From contig OX337231.1 in NCBI GenBank assembly GCA_946965045.2, positions 248,001-312,000 of the forward strand: a stretch of DNA of 64,000 bases, in the 5' to 3' direction. The stretch comes from Epithemia pelagica (taxonomy: Eukaryota; Bacillariophyta; Bacillariophyceae; Surirellales; Surirellaceae). The first letter of the stretch is position 1; every line of letters begins with the position of its first letter. The position numbers and the translations under genes were made by a program. The notes beneath the pieces were generated by a model. The model worked only from the letters and a program-made list of their open reading frames with translations, had not been told where the DNA came from and ran no database searches. Positions 52,941-64,000 of this stretch are shown here, one piece after another.

Positions 52941-55009
52941 GGTCCTTATGATCTTCGGATGTCTCTGCCGTATTCCCAAACAAACAAGAAAAGAAATTAC
53001 TCGGCGTCTCGCAGAGAGAATGAGTATATTTGGTGTGTGAGAATGGATGATACCTCTCAACAACAAACTCCCAACAAAAATTGCAAGTAAAATACCTCGT
53101 CGTTGGCATCTTGACAATCTTGACTGTTATGTTCACAACTAATAATTGTACAACATACACCTCACATATACAGTATTACTTATTACTCTCTTCGTCTTCG
53201 TGCGACTTCGAATTTATTATTGCCTCATTCACTGTCCAGAGTCATTCCCTACCAGTACGAGTACCAGTACGCGTCTACGAGTAAAAGTACGAGTACTCTT
53301 AGGAGTAGAGACTAGAGTGAAGGTCGGCAAGCTACGATTGCGAATGGGATTTAAGTAAATTGCAGCTTTTTCGTGCTCGGTCTTTCGAAGTTTGGCACTA
53401 TGACTGAAGCTTGAGGCTCCTGGCTCCTGGTCATCAACCTGAATACTATGAATTGTGCGAACGTATAGGGAATCCTTCCATGTGACCCTTAACTGGTTGG
53501 GCAATATCAATTTCACTTCTTCACCCTCCCTACTCCAAACATCTTTCCTATACAGTCGATTGATTTGTGCATGAGTAATGAGTATAGTGCGTCGTATTGT
53601 TTCTTTGTTTCACTCTACTGCTCGGTTCGATATCGCAGAGATTCGAAAAATAATAATCCACCCTGCTAGAAAGATTGAGGCTCCACAGTAGAGCGCGTTT
53701 TGGAGGGCGATTTCCGATTGGAACGCAACAGGATCTGGTGTCGGCTTCTAAAAGAGGCTAGAAACGTAATCATCACCTACATCCTTCACGGCAACAAGGC
53801 CATATTGTGCATAACTTTTGATTCGACGAGTTGGATTTCTGGAACATAGTACATTCTATGTCTCTGCATTCTGCGTAAAGATCGACCATCGACCTACATT
53901 GCGACAAGACAAGAGCCGATAATCTACATCTCCTCTATAGCATCTACATAAGGTCTCTGCACATCTACCTATTAGATTGTGGCAAGGCAAGAGCCGATGT
54001 ACATTAGGAGTAGGAGTAGATTAATTTGTGCATGAGTGTAGTATTGTCTTGTTTCTTTGTTTCACTCTCTTTCTTCTACTTCTCTGCCGTATCTCTTCCA
54101 CCGAGATTGCAAAACTCCACTATCTTGTAAAGACTGAAGCTCTAGTTGTGGGCGTCTGGGGGTCACCACCACCAAAAGGAGGAGGAGGAGGGCGAGACTG
54201 TGGATGACGTTCGTCCAAGAAGCAACTGGATCTGTAATGTCAAGTCCTGAAAGAGGCCAGAAACGCACAATCATGTCCTAATTTGCAACAGGCAATGTTT
54301 GGAGCTGCCGCTCGCAACGAAATTCGACAGAGAGATTCACAGCACCACACAGTTGTAACCGTTGAAGCTGAAAACACCTTTTGTACTTGAACCTTCCTTC
54401 AAAATCTGAGCAGAGTCTTCGTTATGAGAGATACAGTAACGACGACACTGCTCAAGATTTTGAGAAAATGGCGGACAACAGGTTCTTACCCCAGAGCAAA
54501 AAGGGTTTCTACCATTGTGCTCGGGGGAACCTCAAGGGGCAACTGGAAAGGCAACCAGCGGAGCAGCAACGGGAGATTCAACCACCTCAGTATAAGCGAA
54601 GGAGCAGCAAAAAATCCAACACCTTGATGAGCATGTCGACCAGAGAAGATGAAGGATTCATGGTGTTGGATTTTTGCGGCCGGTATCTGACCGCCAAAGT
54701 ACAGGCTAATATGCCCACAAGCGTGCCCGAATAATATTCCCCCCTCACTCTTTCGTCCGCATTCTTTGGTTGCACAGTCAAGTAAGCGCTATTGGTTCCT
54801 CTGTTCATCGTCCCTGGGGCACTCCAGAAAGGCCAACCACTTGAGCTGATACCCTCTTCGTCATGTATCAATTTGGAATGTAGTCGTTGAGAAGAAGCCT
54901 CATCTCTAGTGGGTCCTATTAAAAGAGAGAGAGAGAGCAGATGAAGATTGAAATCGATGGAGTTCTGCTGCTGCTAAGCGAAGGAGCAGAAATCCAACAC
55001 CTTGAATCT

Positions 55010-55160
55010 TCATCTACCAAGAATCGTATCTGCAAGGTTTGGAGCTGCAGCTCGCAACAAATTCGACAGAGGGATTCAGCGCCAGTAGAGTTGTAGACCT
55101 TGTAGCGGAAACACGACACGGCTAAAGATTCGGAGAAAAGGGAGGAGTACCTTGGTTACC
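55010..55160. repeat. Dispersed repeat, second copy
   Basis: Matches 45145-45300 and more weakly 54285-54380 (TTTGGAGCTGC(A/C)GCTCGCAAC, TTCGACAGAG). No coding potential, no obvious terminal structure. Confidence 0.65.
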
Positions 55161-55260
55161 GTTGCAGTTCAGGACGTGAAACAGAGACAATAAAGAAGGA
55201 CAGAAAACGAAGATATTCAGTTTCTTTGTTTCACGTCCTGAAGTGCAACGGTTGCCATGG
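55153..55260. repeat. Imperfect hairpin, ~35-bp arms
   Basis: TTACCGTTGCAGTTCAGGAC in the left arm pairs with GTCCTGAAGTGCAACGGTTG in the right arm, with continuation on both sides, around a 33-bp loop. Confidence 0.7.
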
Positions 55261-55821
55261 CACCAGGCAGCCAAAAAATAAAGCTTATTTCCACATAAAG
55301 CGTTCCCGAATAATTTCCACCCTCAGATCGTCGTTTCTTTGGCATTTTTGGCACAAACGAAGCGCCACTGTTTCCTGTTCGTTGACCCCGCTGTGAAGCG
55401 CTACTTTGTACTCGTTTGCGATGAAGGGAGAGGGAGCGATGGGGGGTCTTTCGAAATTACGAACAATGACTGAATCTCGATGACCCTGGTCACAAAGACG
55501 CGCAAAATCTTATAGGGAGTCCTTCCCTATGACCCGTGATTGGTTGGGAGCAATTTTGTTGGGTAGAATCGGGCAATAGAAAATAATTCAATTGACTGTG
55601 TAAAAAATCGGTAAGGAATGTCTCTCTGTCGGTGGCCTCCGAGCATCTATCACATCATGGTATAAAGGCAAAAGCCGATAGTATCCGATTGATTTGTGCA
55701 TGAAAGTATAGTATTGTTTGGTTGGGTTCTATCTATATTTCACAGAGATCGGGGAAAAAAAAGCCTTGCTCTCTGTCGAGTGCATTCGACTCGATCCGTC
55801 GCTCCATTCCTCATCCAAAAT

Positions 55822-57459
55822 ATGAAGATTCCTTTGGTGTGGGCACCGCTCTTGTCCTTGGTCATTTCCTTGGTGTCGTTGTATCATAGCATTTTGTTGA
55901 CCAGTCAGGACGACGAGGTGGCAACCACCAGATATGCACCACATTCCTATCGTCGTTCACCACGACCATCATCATCTCTGTACAATCACCAACAACCACA
56001 ACCACAACACAATTATGTTTCCCTCAACAACCAGACCACAAGAACAACGAGTCGAATGGCAACTGTCGCTTCCCAAAATTCCTACCGACAGTCTTCCAAC
56101 ATTCCTTCCAAAACGAACTCTCTGTCCTCACTTCCCGTTATTGATATTTTGAGTGTCGGATGTCGGGAACAACAACGGTGGCATCAAGCGCAAGAGGCAA
56201 GTTTTTTAGCGCACAAGGCGGTGCGGCATTTTTATGGCGTGACCGAAGACGACGATACGCATGCCCAATGTGCCGCCAAACTCAACCCCAATCGCGTCTG
56301 GCGCATTAGCACTGCCTGTGCCAAACCCAAACCGCAATACCCCATCTTGAACCAGTTTTTGCAATTCTTTTTTGCTCCCCAAACCCTCTTGAAAAAACGC
56401 AATCCCGGTGGCTGGTTGTGCGCCCAAACACGACCCTTTGATGGCTTTCGGCGCCTCGTGGACAAATACAAGTATCAAGACGCACAAAATTTGCCCGATT
56501 ATTTGATTGTCGTGGACGATGATACCTGGGTCAATATCAATCATGTTACGCAATTCGTCACTCAAGCCTATCCAGCACAACATGCGCATGTGGTGGCCGG
56601 ATGTCTCATGAAGACCGATCCCAAAGATTTCAATTTCACGGTTGCCTACGGTGGGTATGGAATGGTCTGGACCAAACAAGCCTTGCGCAGATTCTTAATG
56701 CCACTGCAATGTACTGATTTTGCCGAATCGTCGGCCAAACCAACACCACGAGACAAAAACGGCCACCCAAACCAGAACAACCAGGTCCGAAAGCCACGAT
56801 ACCAACCTCTACCGGGGGACCCGGAAGAAACCGATGCCGACTTTGTGCGGTCGGCCTGTTGGCAATTGCAACAAAATGCCATTGGAGAATTGCACCTCTT
56901 TGAAAACGGCATGAGTTTAGCTGATGTCCTGCATGCCTATGCGATTGATCAACCCTTTGAAAACGCCAAACATTGGAATGCCAACCACAGCACGGGTTTT
57001 TGTATGCACAGCGACTGGGCCTGGTCCTACTTTGTCAATTTTTATCACTTGAGCAAACCCCTCGACCATCCTCATCATGCCCGAGTTTTTCAACCCATGA
57101 TTCGCAAGACCTTGTCGCACGAACGTCATACGTTACCAGATCACTTGTTTTACAATCGAATGGCCGGTTACAATGGCAGTTTGTATCACATGTTTCAATC
57201 CCATCGGAGTAAGGATTTTCGAACCTACAACAATCCGCAACAATGCGCTCATGGAATTGACATGGTCGATGGCAGAAAAAAGTCGTCTCGATTTGGCAAT
57301 GAAAATTGCAATCTCACGGCTCATTTTTGTCATCGCATTACACCACGTCACATCCAAACCTTGCATCAACAAAGTGTCAAACAATGGCCCGATAATTATC
57401 AATCGCGTCCCAGACACCCCAAGACACGAAAGAAGAAGAATGGACGCAACGAAAAATGA
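55822..57459 (+). CDS. GT31-like (beta-1,3) glycosyltransferase
   Basis: A 545-residue protein. ATG 55822 (MKIPLVWAPLLSLVISLVSLYHSILL) is chosen because it starts directly with a signal anchor; the open frame upstream has no ATG. A His/Gln/Ser-rich stem (35-100) follows. The catalytic domain has IDILSVGCREQQRW, WLCAQTRPF, LPDYLIVVDDDTWVNINH (Asp triad near residue 232), AYGGYGMVWTKQALRR and an extra Cys-rich region. DDD followed by a GGYG block is typical of Fringe/C1GALT-type GT31 enzymes, which add beta-1,3-linked sugars in the Golgi. A Pro/Asn/Lys-rich insert lies near 300-330. The acceptor cannot be predicted. Confidence 0.75.
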   Translation: MKIPLVWAPLLSLVISLVSLYHSILLTSQDDEVATTRYAPHSYRRSPRPSSSLYNHQQPQPQHNYVSLNNQTTRTTSRMATVASQNSYRQSSNIPSKTNSLSSLPVIDILSVGCREQQRWHQAQEASFLAHKAVRHFYGVTEDDDTHAQCAAKLNPNRVWRISTACAKPKPQYPILNQFLQFFFAPQTLLKKRNPGGWLCAQTRPFDGFRRLVDKYKYQDAQNLPDYLIVVDDDTWVNINHVTQFVTQAYPAQHAHVVAGCLMKTDPKDFNFTVAYGGYGMVWTKQALRRFLMPLQCTDFAESSAKPTPRDKNGHPNQNNQVRKPRYQPLPGDPEETDADFVRSACWQLQQNAIGELHLFENGMSLADVLHAYAIDQPFENAKHWNANHSTGFCMHSDWAWSYFVNFYHLSKPLDHPHHARVFQPMIRKTLSHERHTLPDHLFYNRMAGYNGSLYHMFQSHRSKDFRTYNNPQQCAHGIDMVDGRKKSSRFGNENCNLTAHFCHRITPRHIQTLHQQSVKQWPDNYQSRPRHPKTRKKKNGRNEK

Positions 57460-58411
57460 AAAAGGGGAATGGTCAGTGATGGATTGTCAGTTCTCTCTGG
57501 TAGACAAGATTCACCATCACCTTTCTCTGGTGGTGCAGTGAAACCAAAACACTCTGCCTGAAAGAAAAACGCACTTTTTGGATGTGCTTTCTTGTAGAGA
57601 AACCTTTTGTCACTGGAAAAAAACGTTCCGTTGGTCGAGCCACGACACTTGGAGTTGGTATGTCGACTATTAACCATAAAATTCCACACTGTGATTGGTT
57701 GGTTGGTTTGTGTTGTGTTTGTTTCTCCCCGTATGTCGTCATGGTTAGAGGCTCTCGATCGGTGGTCCCGGCGGGAATCTTCTGCCGTGCACTAGACGCA
57801 TTTAGGTCGCTTTTATCAGGCAGAATTCCCTACCAATAGCAGCAATACCTGCATGTTGTGCGCGCAGGGCGATTTGATTTTGTGCGAATACCGTATCAGA
57901 AAGGTAGTTTTTACTGTGGAATAATGTATGGGGCCAATCTTGTTAAATATAAGACCCTCATTTCACCTCAAAACGACTCACCATTTACAAGACTCTCCCA
58001 TTTACCGATTTTTCAACGAATTTGTCAGCGGTTTGTTCCTTTGAATAAACCTGTTCCTTGAGAATTTTACGGAACTTACCGCTGACAGTTTCATTGAAAA
58101 ACCATGAAACGACAAGCAGTCCAAACTCACCTCCTTGCCGATCATTGGATTTGCTGCCACAATTTCCTAAAAAAAAAACCCGAGCGGTCCGTCACACTCC
58201 CTGATCATAAAATATATACAGGATTGAACATAACATAAAAGATCAGTCGCCTATCATTCTCACTTCCAACATCTCATCAAATAGCATGTTACACCTCCCT
58301 CCGACCATCTCCCTATTGCAATGTTACTGTCATTTGATCCATTGTTTCTATTTGTCTAAATTTTAGAAGTCATTATGCTGTTGATGCTTTTAAAGCGTAA
58401 TAGACTTTGGA
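57460..58411. other. Intergenic with a hairpin
   Basis: No gene is supported. A strong imperfect inverted repeat lies at 58009-58101, about 310 bp before the transposase-like gene. ATAAAATATATACA near 58206 is TATA-like but unproven. Confidence 0.45.
58009..58101. repeat. Inverted repeat, 31-bp arms (26 matches)
   Basis: 58009-58039 and 58071-58101 are reverse complements with five mismatches, sharing TTTTTCAA at the outer end and GTCAGCGGT in the middle. The loop is 31 bases. Confidence 0.75.
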
Positions 58412-61400
58412 ATGCCACGAAGAAAAGCCGCCAAGCGGTCGTCACAAGATGTCCAAATATCCCCATCTCGTCGTCCACCGAAGCGACAGTCTCAACGCAT
58501 TTCGGATGCTCAGAAGAGACAGGAGTACAAAGAAGCGTACAAGGTTGCTGAAGAAAATCAGTCCTTGCTTCCATCACCCAACAAACAGACCCGGCAACGT
58601 CGTGAAGAATCCCAAGTTGGCACTGATTCAAACTCTGTCGAGAAGAAACGACTTGCAAAGATTCTTCTCTCGTGCTCGGAAAACGACAAAGTTCCCTGTT
58701 CTTTATACGGCCGTGACAGGCAAACGAAGTACCCTGGCTTTAAGTTTTGTTCCAAATGTTACGACGCCGACACAGCGGAACAAACCAGACCGAATTGTTT
58801 TATAAACCGAAAAGCAAAAGATGGGCGGTACACCTGCCAATCAAACCATACCAGTTTTGTTCGGCCGACCCATCGAGATCCCAAGTCGAAGTATTATCCG
58901 TTACCACCTCCCACCTCACTGTTTTGTATTCCACTCGAGCAACGTAAAAAAACCAATCCTGACCCCCCTGACACAAAAGCAGCCGCCTCTGCGCCTCCCT
59001 CATCCCTCGAAGAAATCATGTTCAACAGAAATTTTGGTACGTCGAATGATTCTCCAGACTATCTTCAACAACAACTCCGCCAACTTGCGGAATCTATTAG
59101 CGAAGAAGAGATTCCCCAGTCATTCCAAACCCAAGAAGAGTCATCCAAATCCCACGAGACCCCATCTACCACCAACAAGAACTCTCCTGATCCTCAAGAA
59201 CCCGAAGATTTTCCGGACGACAACAGCCTTGACGATTTACCTCCATGGGAATGCGAAGTTGATATGGAGGAACAAGATGACTTACCCCCTTTCCCTAACC
59301 TCCACAAAGAAGCGCAAAGAACTTACGAATCTGACCCAAACTTAGAGCGATATGATAGCGCTGTAGACAGTACACATGATGAGAATGTTAGCCTCCTCCA
59401 ACAGAAGATCATTGAGCTCACCTTGGAATTAGAACAAACGAAGAAGGACCTTGATAAATGTCGTGCGAACCTCAAGCAACGCAACGATGATGTAGGATAC
59501 TGGCGTAAAAAAGACAAAGATCGTAAGACAGCAGAACAAACAACAGAGAAACCAAGTGCTATGGACTGTCTCCCGAAGTCTTGTTATAAAGACGACGACC
59601 GTGCTACACTCGTAGAGCACATTAGACAAGTGCTGAAGAGGGCAACATCAAACATGGAACCGACAAGTCGTGCAGCGGGCATGTTTTTTCGCGACGTGGC
59701 TTGTGTTTGTCTCGACAAACGTATCCACCACGGCTTGCTATTCGAATCCTCTTACCAGGTTTTCAGGCAATACGTGCGTAATTTTGTTTATACTCCCTAT
59801 AACATCTTGAAGAAAATGGATCTCATGGGAGGAAGGTTAAACTTTGGAGGGATTGAGGTTCTACGCTCTGTAGAAACCAACGGAAAATCTCACCAGAGAA
59901 CACTACTCCCGAGCACCTCTGCTCTACAGGATTGTGCAAACAAGGTAGAACAATATGGGTCTCGACTCTGTCCCTACAAGCTTATGCGGAATAAAACCAC
60001 TGGTGCTGAAGGCTTTACGTTCCGGGCGTCTGATGTTATGTCTTGTATTCTCATTTCGGGACATTGCCTCTATGGAGATGCCAAATGGCGGCCAATTCGG
60101 CTGGCACAGAGCCTAGATGGAGCTCTTTTCACTAGAAACCTCAGTCACACTTTGGGCGGCCTCAAGTTCAATGACAGTTCGAATAGTCTTGCACAATCGC
60201 GGAACAGTTGCTTCCCTATTGTGTGTGTCTGCCAACCAGAGAGCAAGGGCCTTGTTCGATCAATTTTCCGCAACATGTTCCAAGAAATTCGAGAGGGAGC
60301 GATGAAAATCCTCCCCAAACAGTTCGGTATCTGGCCACTTCAGATATGTACGAACTGTGATATGAGTTGTGAATGGAAGTTACTTGGGCGCGGTGGAGCG
60401 GCACAGCAAGTAACATTCCCCTGTTCGAAGTGTACCGTGCGTAGCGGCGAATTACATCTATCCAAGAACAGAGTCAGCGCATGTAAACTCTGTAAGCAGT
60501 TGAAGCATGTAGATAAACCTGGTTGGGTGTGTTACCACCATACAATGTGTACACCGGAACACATGGCCGATATGCATGGCGAAGTCAAGAGATTTACCGA
60601 CGAGATGCCCGAGATCCAAAAGAAATTTACGAAGATATGGGCGGACAGTATGATATCAATTCCGAATGACCCAAGACTTACGCCTTCGGACAAGGAGTTG
60701 GGAGACATCCGAAGCATTCATTTCGATCTGACGAAGGCATCTGCCGCTGAGAGACGTGAATATGCCCGCATCCTCACTAATGACCTTGTCGAGAGAAAGT
60801 TGGATGTCTCAGGTACACTAAAAGACCGTCAAGGACGATTGAAAACTTATCATATACGAGAGTGGGAGTATTACCAAGCTAGTCGAGTGATTGAGGATTA
60901 CAAAGCATCCAGTCAATCTACAGCAATGGTGTATCTAATGGATACAGTGCCGTGCATTCTCCACATGGAGAATCGCATGGGCATAAAAATTCTTTCGATG
61001 GCTCTCAAATACGGACTTCAGAGTGCAATGAATGACGAACTAGCTTGGATTCCTGCCGACAAGAGAACAAACGAAGGTGATAGATGCACAGCTTTCATTC
61101 AGACAATCAATGACGTCATGTGTCGTTTCTGCCTTGGTACGGTCGAGCTACCAACTCACTGGAAAGCCCCGTACGACGAGAACAAGAAAGAATTGGGAGC
61201 GATAACTATGGACAATGTACGAATCCGTCGTCTGCTTCCTCATTTTGACAAGTTAGTCAAGCTTTGCATCCACAAGGAATCCGATCGAGTTCTTTGGTCG
61301 GAATGTGTTGGTCATTACCGTGAATCAATGAGATTGATCAATGTCAAGACAGACATGACACAAACTCAGATCGAAGACTACCAAAAATCAGCGGACTACT

Positions 61401-62341
61401 TCTTTCAGATTTGGGTCAGGCTTACAGGAGAGCATGGAATCACTAACTACTGTCATCTAATCGGTAGTGGCCACCTGTTCGATTACCTAGAACACTGGAA
61501 GAACCTATCCTCGCATGCACAGCAAGGATGGGAAGGTGAGTTCAGTCCATTTGCTTGCGAGCTACATGTTGCTCCGTGGTCTGTGTTTCTAATCTCCATT
61601 GGATGAGCAGCTTTCAATAGTCTCTTTAAGACCTACTACTTCCATAGGACACAACGGGGCGGAAGCACCAATGCGGGGAAAGGCCGTCAGTCTCGTCTTG
61701 AACCAATGGCAAGATGGTTGCAGAGACGCATGGTCTTCATGTGTGGATACACATGGGAGGGTATTGTTGAGGGAAACAGGCTGACAACGGAAGAAGATAT
61801 TCGGAAACGAGATGAATGGATCCAGAAAAAAGGTGGCACCATGGAATTTTGTCGCCCTATTACTCAAAATGAACAAGGTAAGGAACAAACAAGTGCGCAG
61901 GAATCGACAGGAACAAGTAATGAAGAAGCACAAGGAACAGAAGAAGCGGAACAAGGAACAACACAAGATGGAACCCAGACATCGATGGACTCAGTCATTG
62001 TTTCGGACATAGCTCAGCAACAAACACAACATGATCCACCAAATCAAAGCGAAGTGGGGCAACAGGAAGAAAGATCAACAGACACGCAAACAAGGCAAGT
62101 TGAACCGGAAACAGCCGAACAACAGTCCACACAGAATGCATCTAAGTCTGCGAGAGATAAGGCAGCAGAAGCGGCGGAGATAGCGGCACAAGAGTTCCGT
62201 GAGGACGTAGAAGAACTTGCAAACTGGGAATTCTACGATCCTGGAGAAACTTGGAGTACACCGGAGACCATAATGCACGGCGTAGATCTGTTCGACGAGG
62301 GAGATGATCTATTCGATGCAAATACAGAATACGAATTGTGA
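58412..62341 (+). CDS. Transposase-like protein with cysteine clusters
   Basis: Exons 58412-61535 and 61611-62341 join across a 75-bp GTGAG...CAG intron to give QQGWE-AFNSLFKTYYFHR and a 1284-residue protein. The N-terminus is basic (RRKAAKRSS), followed by a Cys-rich segment (CSKCYDAD ... CFINRK ... CQSN) that may bind zinc. An acidic Pro/Ser region and a coiled coil (LLQQKIIELTLELEQTKKDL) come next. The large core has more Cys pairs (CTNCDMSC, CSKCTVRS, CKLCKQLK, CYHHTMC) and ends with HLIGSGHLFDYLEHWKNL and the RTQRGG/RWLQRRM block. This C-terminal pattern occurs in high-copy stramenopile families that I take to be transposon-encoded; the catalytic residues were not identified. The tail is Gln/Glu-rich. 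It converges on the next gene. Confidence 0.6.
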
Positions 62342-62434
62342 AGAAAATGTCATCGATAGAAGCAAGATTTAAGAAACTTATTTAGTATCTACTGGGAAAC
62401 GAAATAGATTTGAGGTGTATTCGTAGAGATGGAA

Positions 62435-63931
62435 TCAAGCAAAATCATTTATATCTTGGAGAAGACTGGCTGGATCAGTTCGGATGGTCGTCCATTGAGA
62501 CTCGGGATTGTCTTCATACTTGAACTTGGCTCCACCAACACAGCGGCATGTGTATTTGGAGACGGCACCATCCTTCCTAATTTCAACCACTTCCATAACA
62601 GAGTGGTCTCCATGAAAGTACTGGGAACCAATCTTGATATGCATAGCGGCTTCTTGGTCAGCATCAAGAATGGACTCTTGGTCTTCTTCTTGTTCCTCAT
62701 TATCGGACGACTCAGAGGTGCTATCATCAAGACGACGTCCTTCGAGTAATGCCCGAAGATTGGGGCACGGCGGAATGTTGGCCATCTTTCCTTCTTGAGT
62801 TAAAAGATAATGGAACCTCTGGCAACCAACAGTCAATCGGACATTGAATGGAGAGAAGGCAAAGTCGACTCTGGACTCAAGGCAACGACGCTTAAATGGA
62901 CGTTCTGTTTCATTGTCTTCCTTGCTTCCACCAACAACAGCGAGATTGTGTCCACGAAGAAGTGGTAAGCCATCACGTCCATCATCCAATCGGGGACGTC
63001 TCTCCGAAAAACCAACAGTAGCTCCGAGACCAAGCAACATACGGAGAATCTGGAGTTCTCCTTCCGACTTGAACCGAATAATGGCCGCGTTGAATGAGAT
63101 CTTGATCTTGGATCTGCGAAGATTTTGGTCGAGATGGAAGAAAGATTCCGACAAATTAATGGGGTGAGTATCGATAGAGGAAAGATAATTTGCGACAACA
63201 ATAATATAATGAATGGCCTCCATCGGTAGGTGTCCAATGGACAGGGACAAAACTTCTTTCTCTGAAGCTTGTCCAGACCTCTTGTTCAGGAGTTTGGACA
63301 AACCTTTCTGGAGCCCATAGAGTCCGTTCCAAATGCTTGTGTGAAGGCAGCGTTGGGGTACAATGGACGTCGTCGGTTTGATGTAGTCAGGGTGATCATT
63401 CGCAAATCCAAAATTGGCATTGTCAGGAAGGGGGCGAAGAATGCGCGTCTTGTAACCATTCTCGTACTTGTGGTCTTCCCAATAGCGGACAATGTAAACG
63501 TTGTAAAGCCCAGAAGCCCATGCATTTTTGGGTTGCGAAAGTTCGGAGATCGTGAAAACAAACGCAGGAAATAGGAAGGAGAGTTTGGCCGGGTTTGTTG
63601 TGTATGAGATCCAACATAAGTCTTGTGATTCGTAGAGTTCAACTTGATTCGCTCCAGGTCCATGGAGAAGGGAGGTAAAAGAATGGGAAGGGGGTTTGTA
63701 TTTTGACGGATCATTAGGCTTCTTGAATAGAGGATGAAACAACCGAATGCGAATGTCCCATTTGTTTTCTTCTTCTTCGTCCCATTGACGACATTCCAAA
63801 CGACCGACATAATCGATCCCTTTCTTCTTCAATACAACGAACGAACCAATTCGTAAGGTATCCTTGATGGAATTGTCAAAGTGGGCGATTTGGTTTGGGT
63901 AAACCGTTTGCTCATAAGGTTCCTCTGACAT
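62435..63931 (-). CDS. Protein with possible BAH-like N-terminus, partner ORF of the transposase-like gene
   Basis: A 498-residue protein from ATG 63931, stopping 93 bp from the convergent neighbour's stop. Residues ~25-115 have a BAH-like pattern (RIGSFVVLKKKG, YVGRLECRQWDE, IRIRLFHPLF, VELYESQDLCWISY). BAH modules bind chromatin proteins. The middle (200-350) is helical, with a basic FKRRCLES stretch. The C-terminus has an acidic run (DNEEQEEDQESILDADQE) and a small beta-rich segment (SQYFHGDHSVMEVVEIRKDG ... YTCRCVGG). The family is not recognised. The tight convergent arrangement suggests that both genes belong to one mobile unit. Confidence 0.5.
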   Translation of the reverse strand: MSEEPYEQTVYPNQIAHFDNSIKDTLRIGSFVVLKKKGIDYVGRLECRQWDEEEENKWDIRIRLFHPLFKKPNDPSKYKPPSHSFTSLLHGPGANQVELYESQDLCWISYTTNPAKLSFLFPAFVFTISELSQPKNAWASGLYNVYIVRYWEDHKYENGYKTRILRPLPDNANFGFANDHPDYIKPTTSIVPQRCLHTSIWNGLYGLQKGLSKLLNKRSGQASEKEVLSLSIGHLPMEAIHYIIVVANYLSSIDTHPINLSESFFHLDQNLRRSKIKISFNAAIIRFKSEGELQILRMLLGLGATVGFSERRPRLDDGRDGLPLLRGHNLAVVGGSKEDNETERPFKRRCLESRVDFAFSPFNVRLTVGCQRFHYLLTQEGKMANIPPCPNLRALLEGRRLDDSTSESSDNEEQEEDQESILDADQEAAMHIKIGSQYFHGDHSVMEVVEIRKDGAVSKYTCRCVGGAKFKYEDNPESQWTTIRTDPASLLQDINDFA

Positions 63932-64000
63932 GTTCGATTAGCCTCGTTTGGGAAGAGGTATGGATGGAGAAGAATGGATGCAACTATGATCTCGTATGTT
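63932..64000. other. Right edge
   Basis: Sixty-nine bases upstream of the last gene; no feature seen. Confidence 0.3.

Larger units (their letters stand above)
52941..55821. other. Repeat-rich region without a gene
   Basis: Several short segments recur here in the same order. 53384-53513 matches 55446-55575. The GATTTGTGCATGA...TTGTTTC segment occurs at 53556, 54012 and 55683. 54285-54380 and 54592-54770 match 55010-55160 and 54972-55025/55308-55348. A hairpin lies at 55153-55260. No coding sequence is supported. Confidence 0.6.

Noticed and set aside
54381-54734. 117-codon plus-strand frame
   Set aside because: It begins at a non-ATG codon inside repeat sequence and has no recognisable feature.
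1-64000. tRNA, rRNA or CRISPR
   Set aside because: No T-loop/acceptor pattern, rRNA block or spaced repeat array was found by eye.

Overview
The window looks like nuclear DNA of a photosynthetic stramenopile, most likely a diatom. The reasons are: a gene with a bipartite plastid presequence, a fused S-adenosylmethionine decarboxylase/spermidine synthase, short GT-AG introns (about 75-210 bp), secreted proteins with PSETPS-type repeats, a Crinkler/RHS-like ATPase, and many transposon relics. The species cannot be read from the sequence. No rRNA, tRNA, CRISPR array or prokaryotic operon was recognised.

Layout. 1-9.7 kb: a DIRS-like tyrosine-recombinase retrotransposon. Its Gag-RT-RNase H polyprotein and recombinase lie on the minus strand, and two overlapping gag-like ORFs run convergently on the plus strand. 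10-13.2 kb: a broken secreted beta-helix gene flanked by direct repeats. 13.4-19.3 kb: the bifunctional polyamine enzyme with a giant N-terminal extension. 21-23.1 kb: a receptor-like protein (solute-binding domain, membrane helix, EF-hand-like tail). 24-29 kb: a frameshifted lipase/GTPase fusion gene, an uncertain ORF and a glycosyltransferase pseudogene. 29.3-32.8 kb: a plastid-targeted membrane protein convergent with a small membrane protein. 32.8-35.8 kb: direct repeats and a 1.1-kb element with terminal inverted repeats. 36-47 kb: two intact glycosyltransferase copies, a Crinkler-like gene that carries the presequence of the 29.3-kb gene, a secreted HYR/EF-hand gene, and a mosaic of broken copies of these same families. 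47.8-52.9 kb: a large secreted protein gene with two in-frame TAG codons and a frameshift. 53-55.8 kb: repeat-rich DNA. 55.8-57.5 kb: a GT31-like glycosyltransferase. 58.4-63.9 kb: a convergent pair, one transposase-like protein with cysteine clusters and one protein with a possible BAH-like N-terminus.

Main theme: this is an accessory, repeat-rich locus where genes are being duplicated, cut and re-joined. The clearest product is a new gene (38.2-39.9 kb) that appears to have captured the first ~85 codons of the plastid-protein gene about 9 kb away. The glycosyltransferase, HYR/EF-hand and lipase-GTPase families occur as full copies and as alternating fragments. Gene models below join exons only where the splice signals and reading phase agree.
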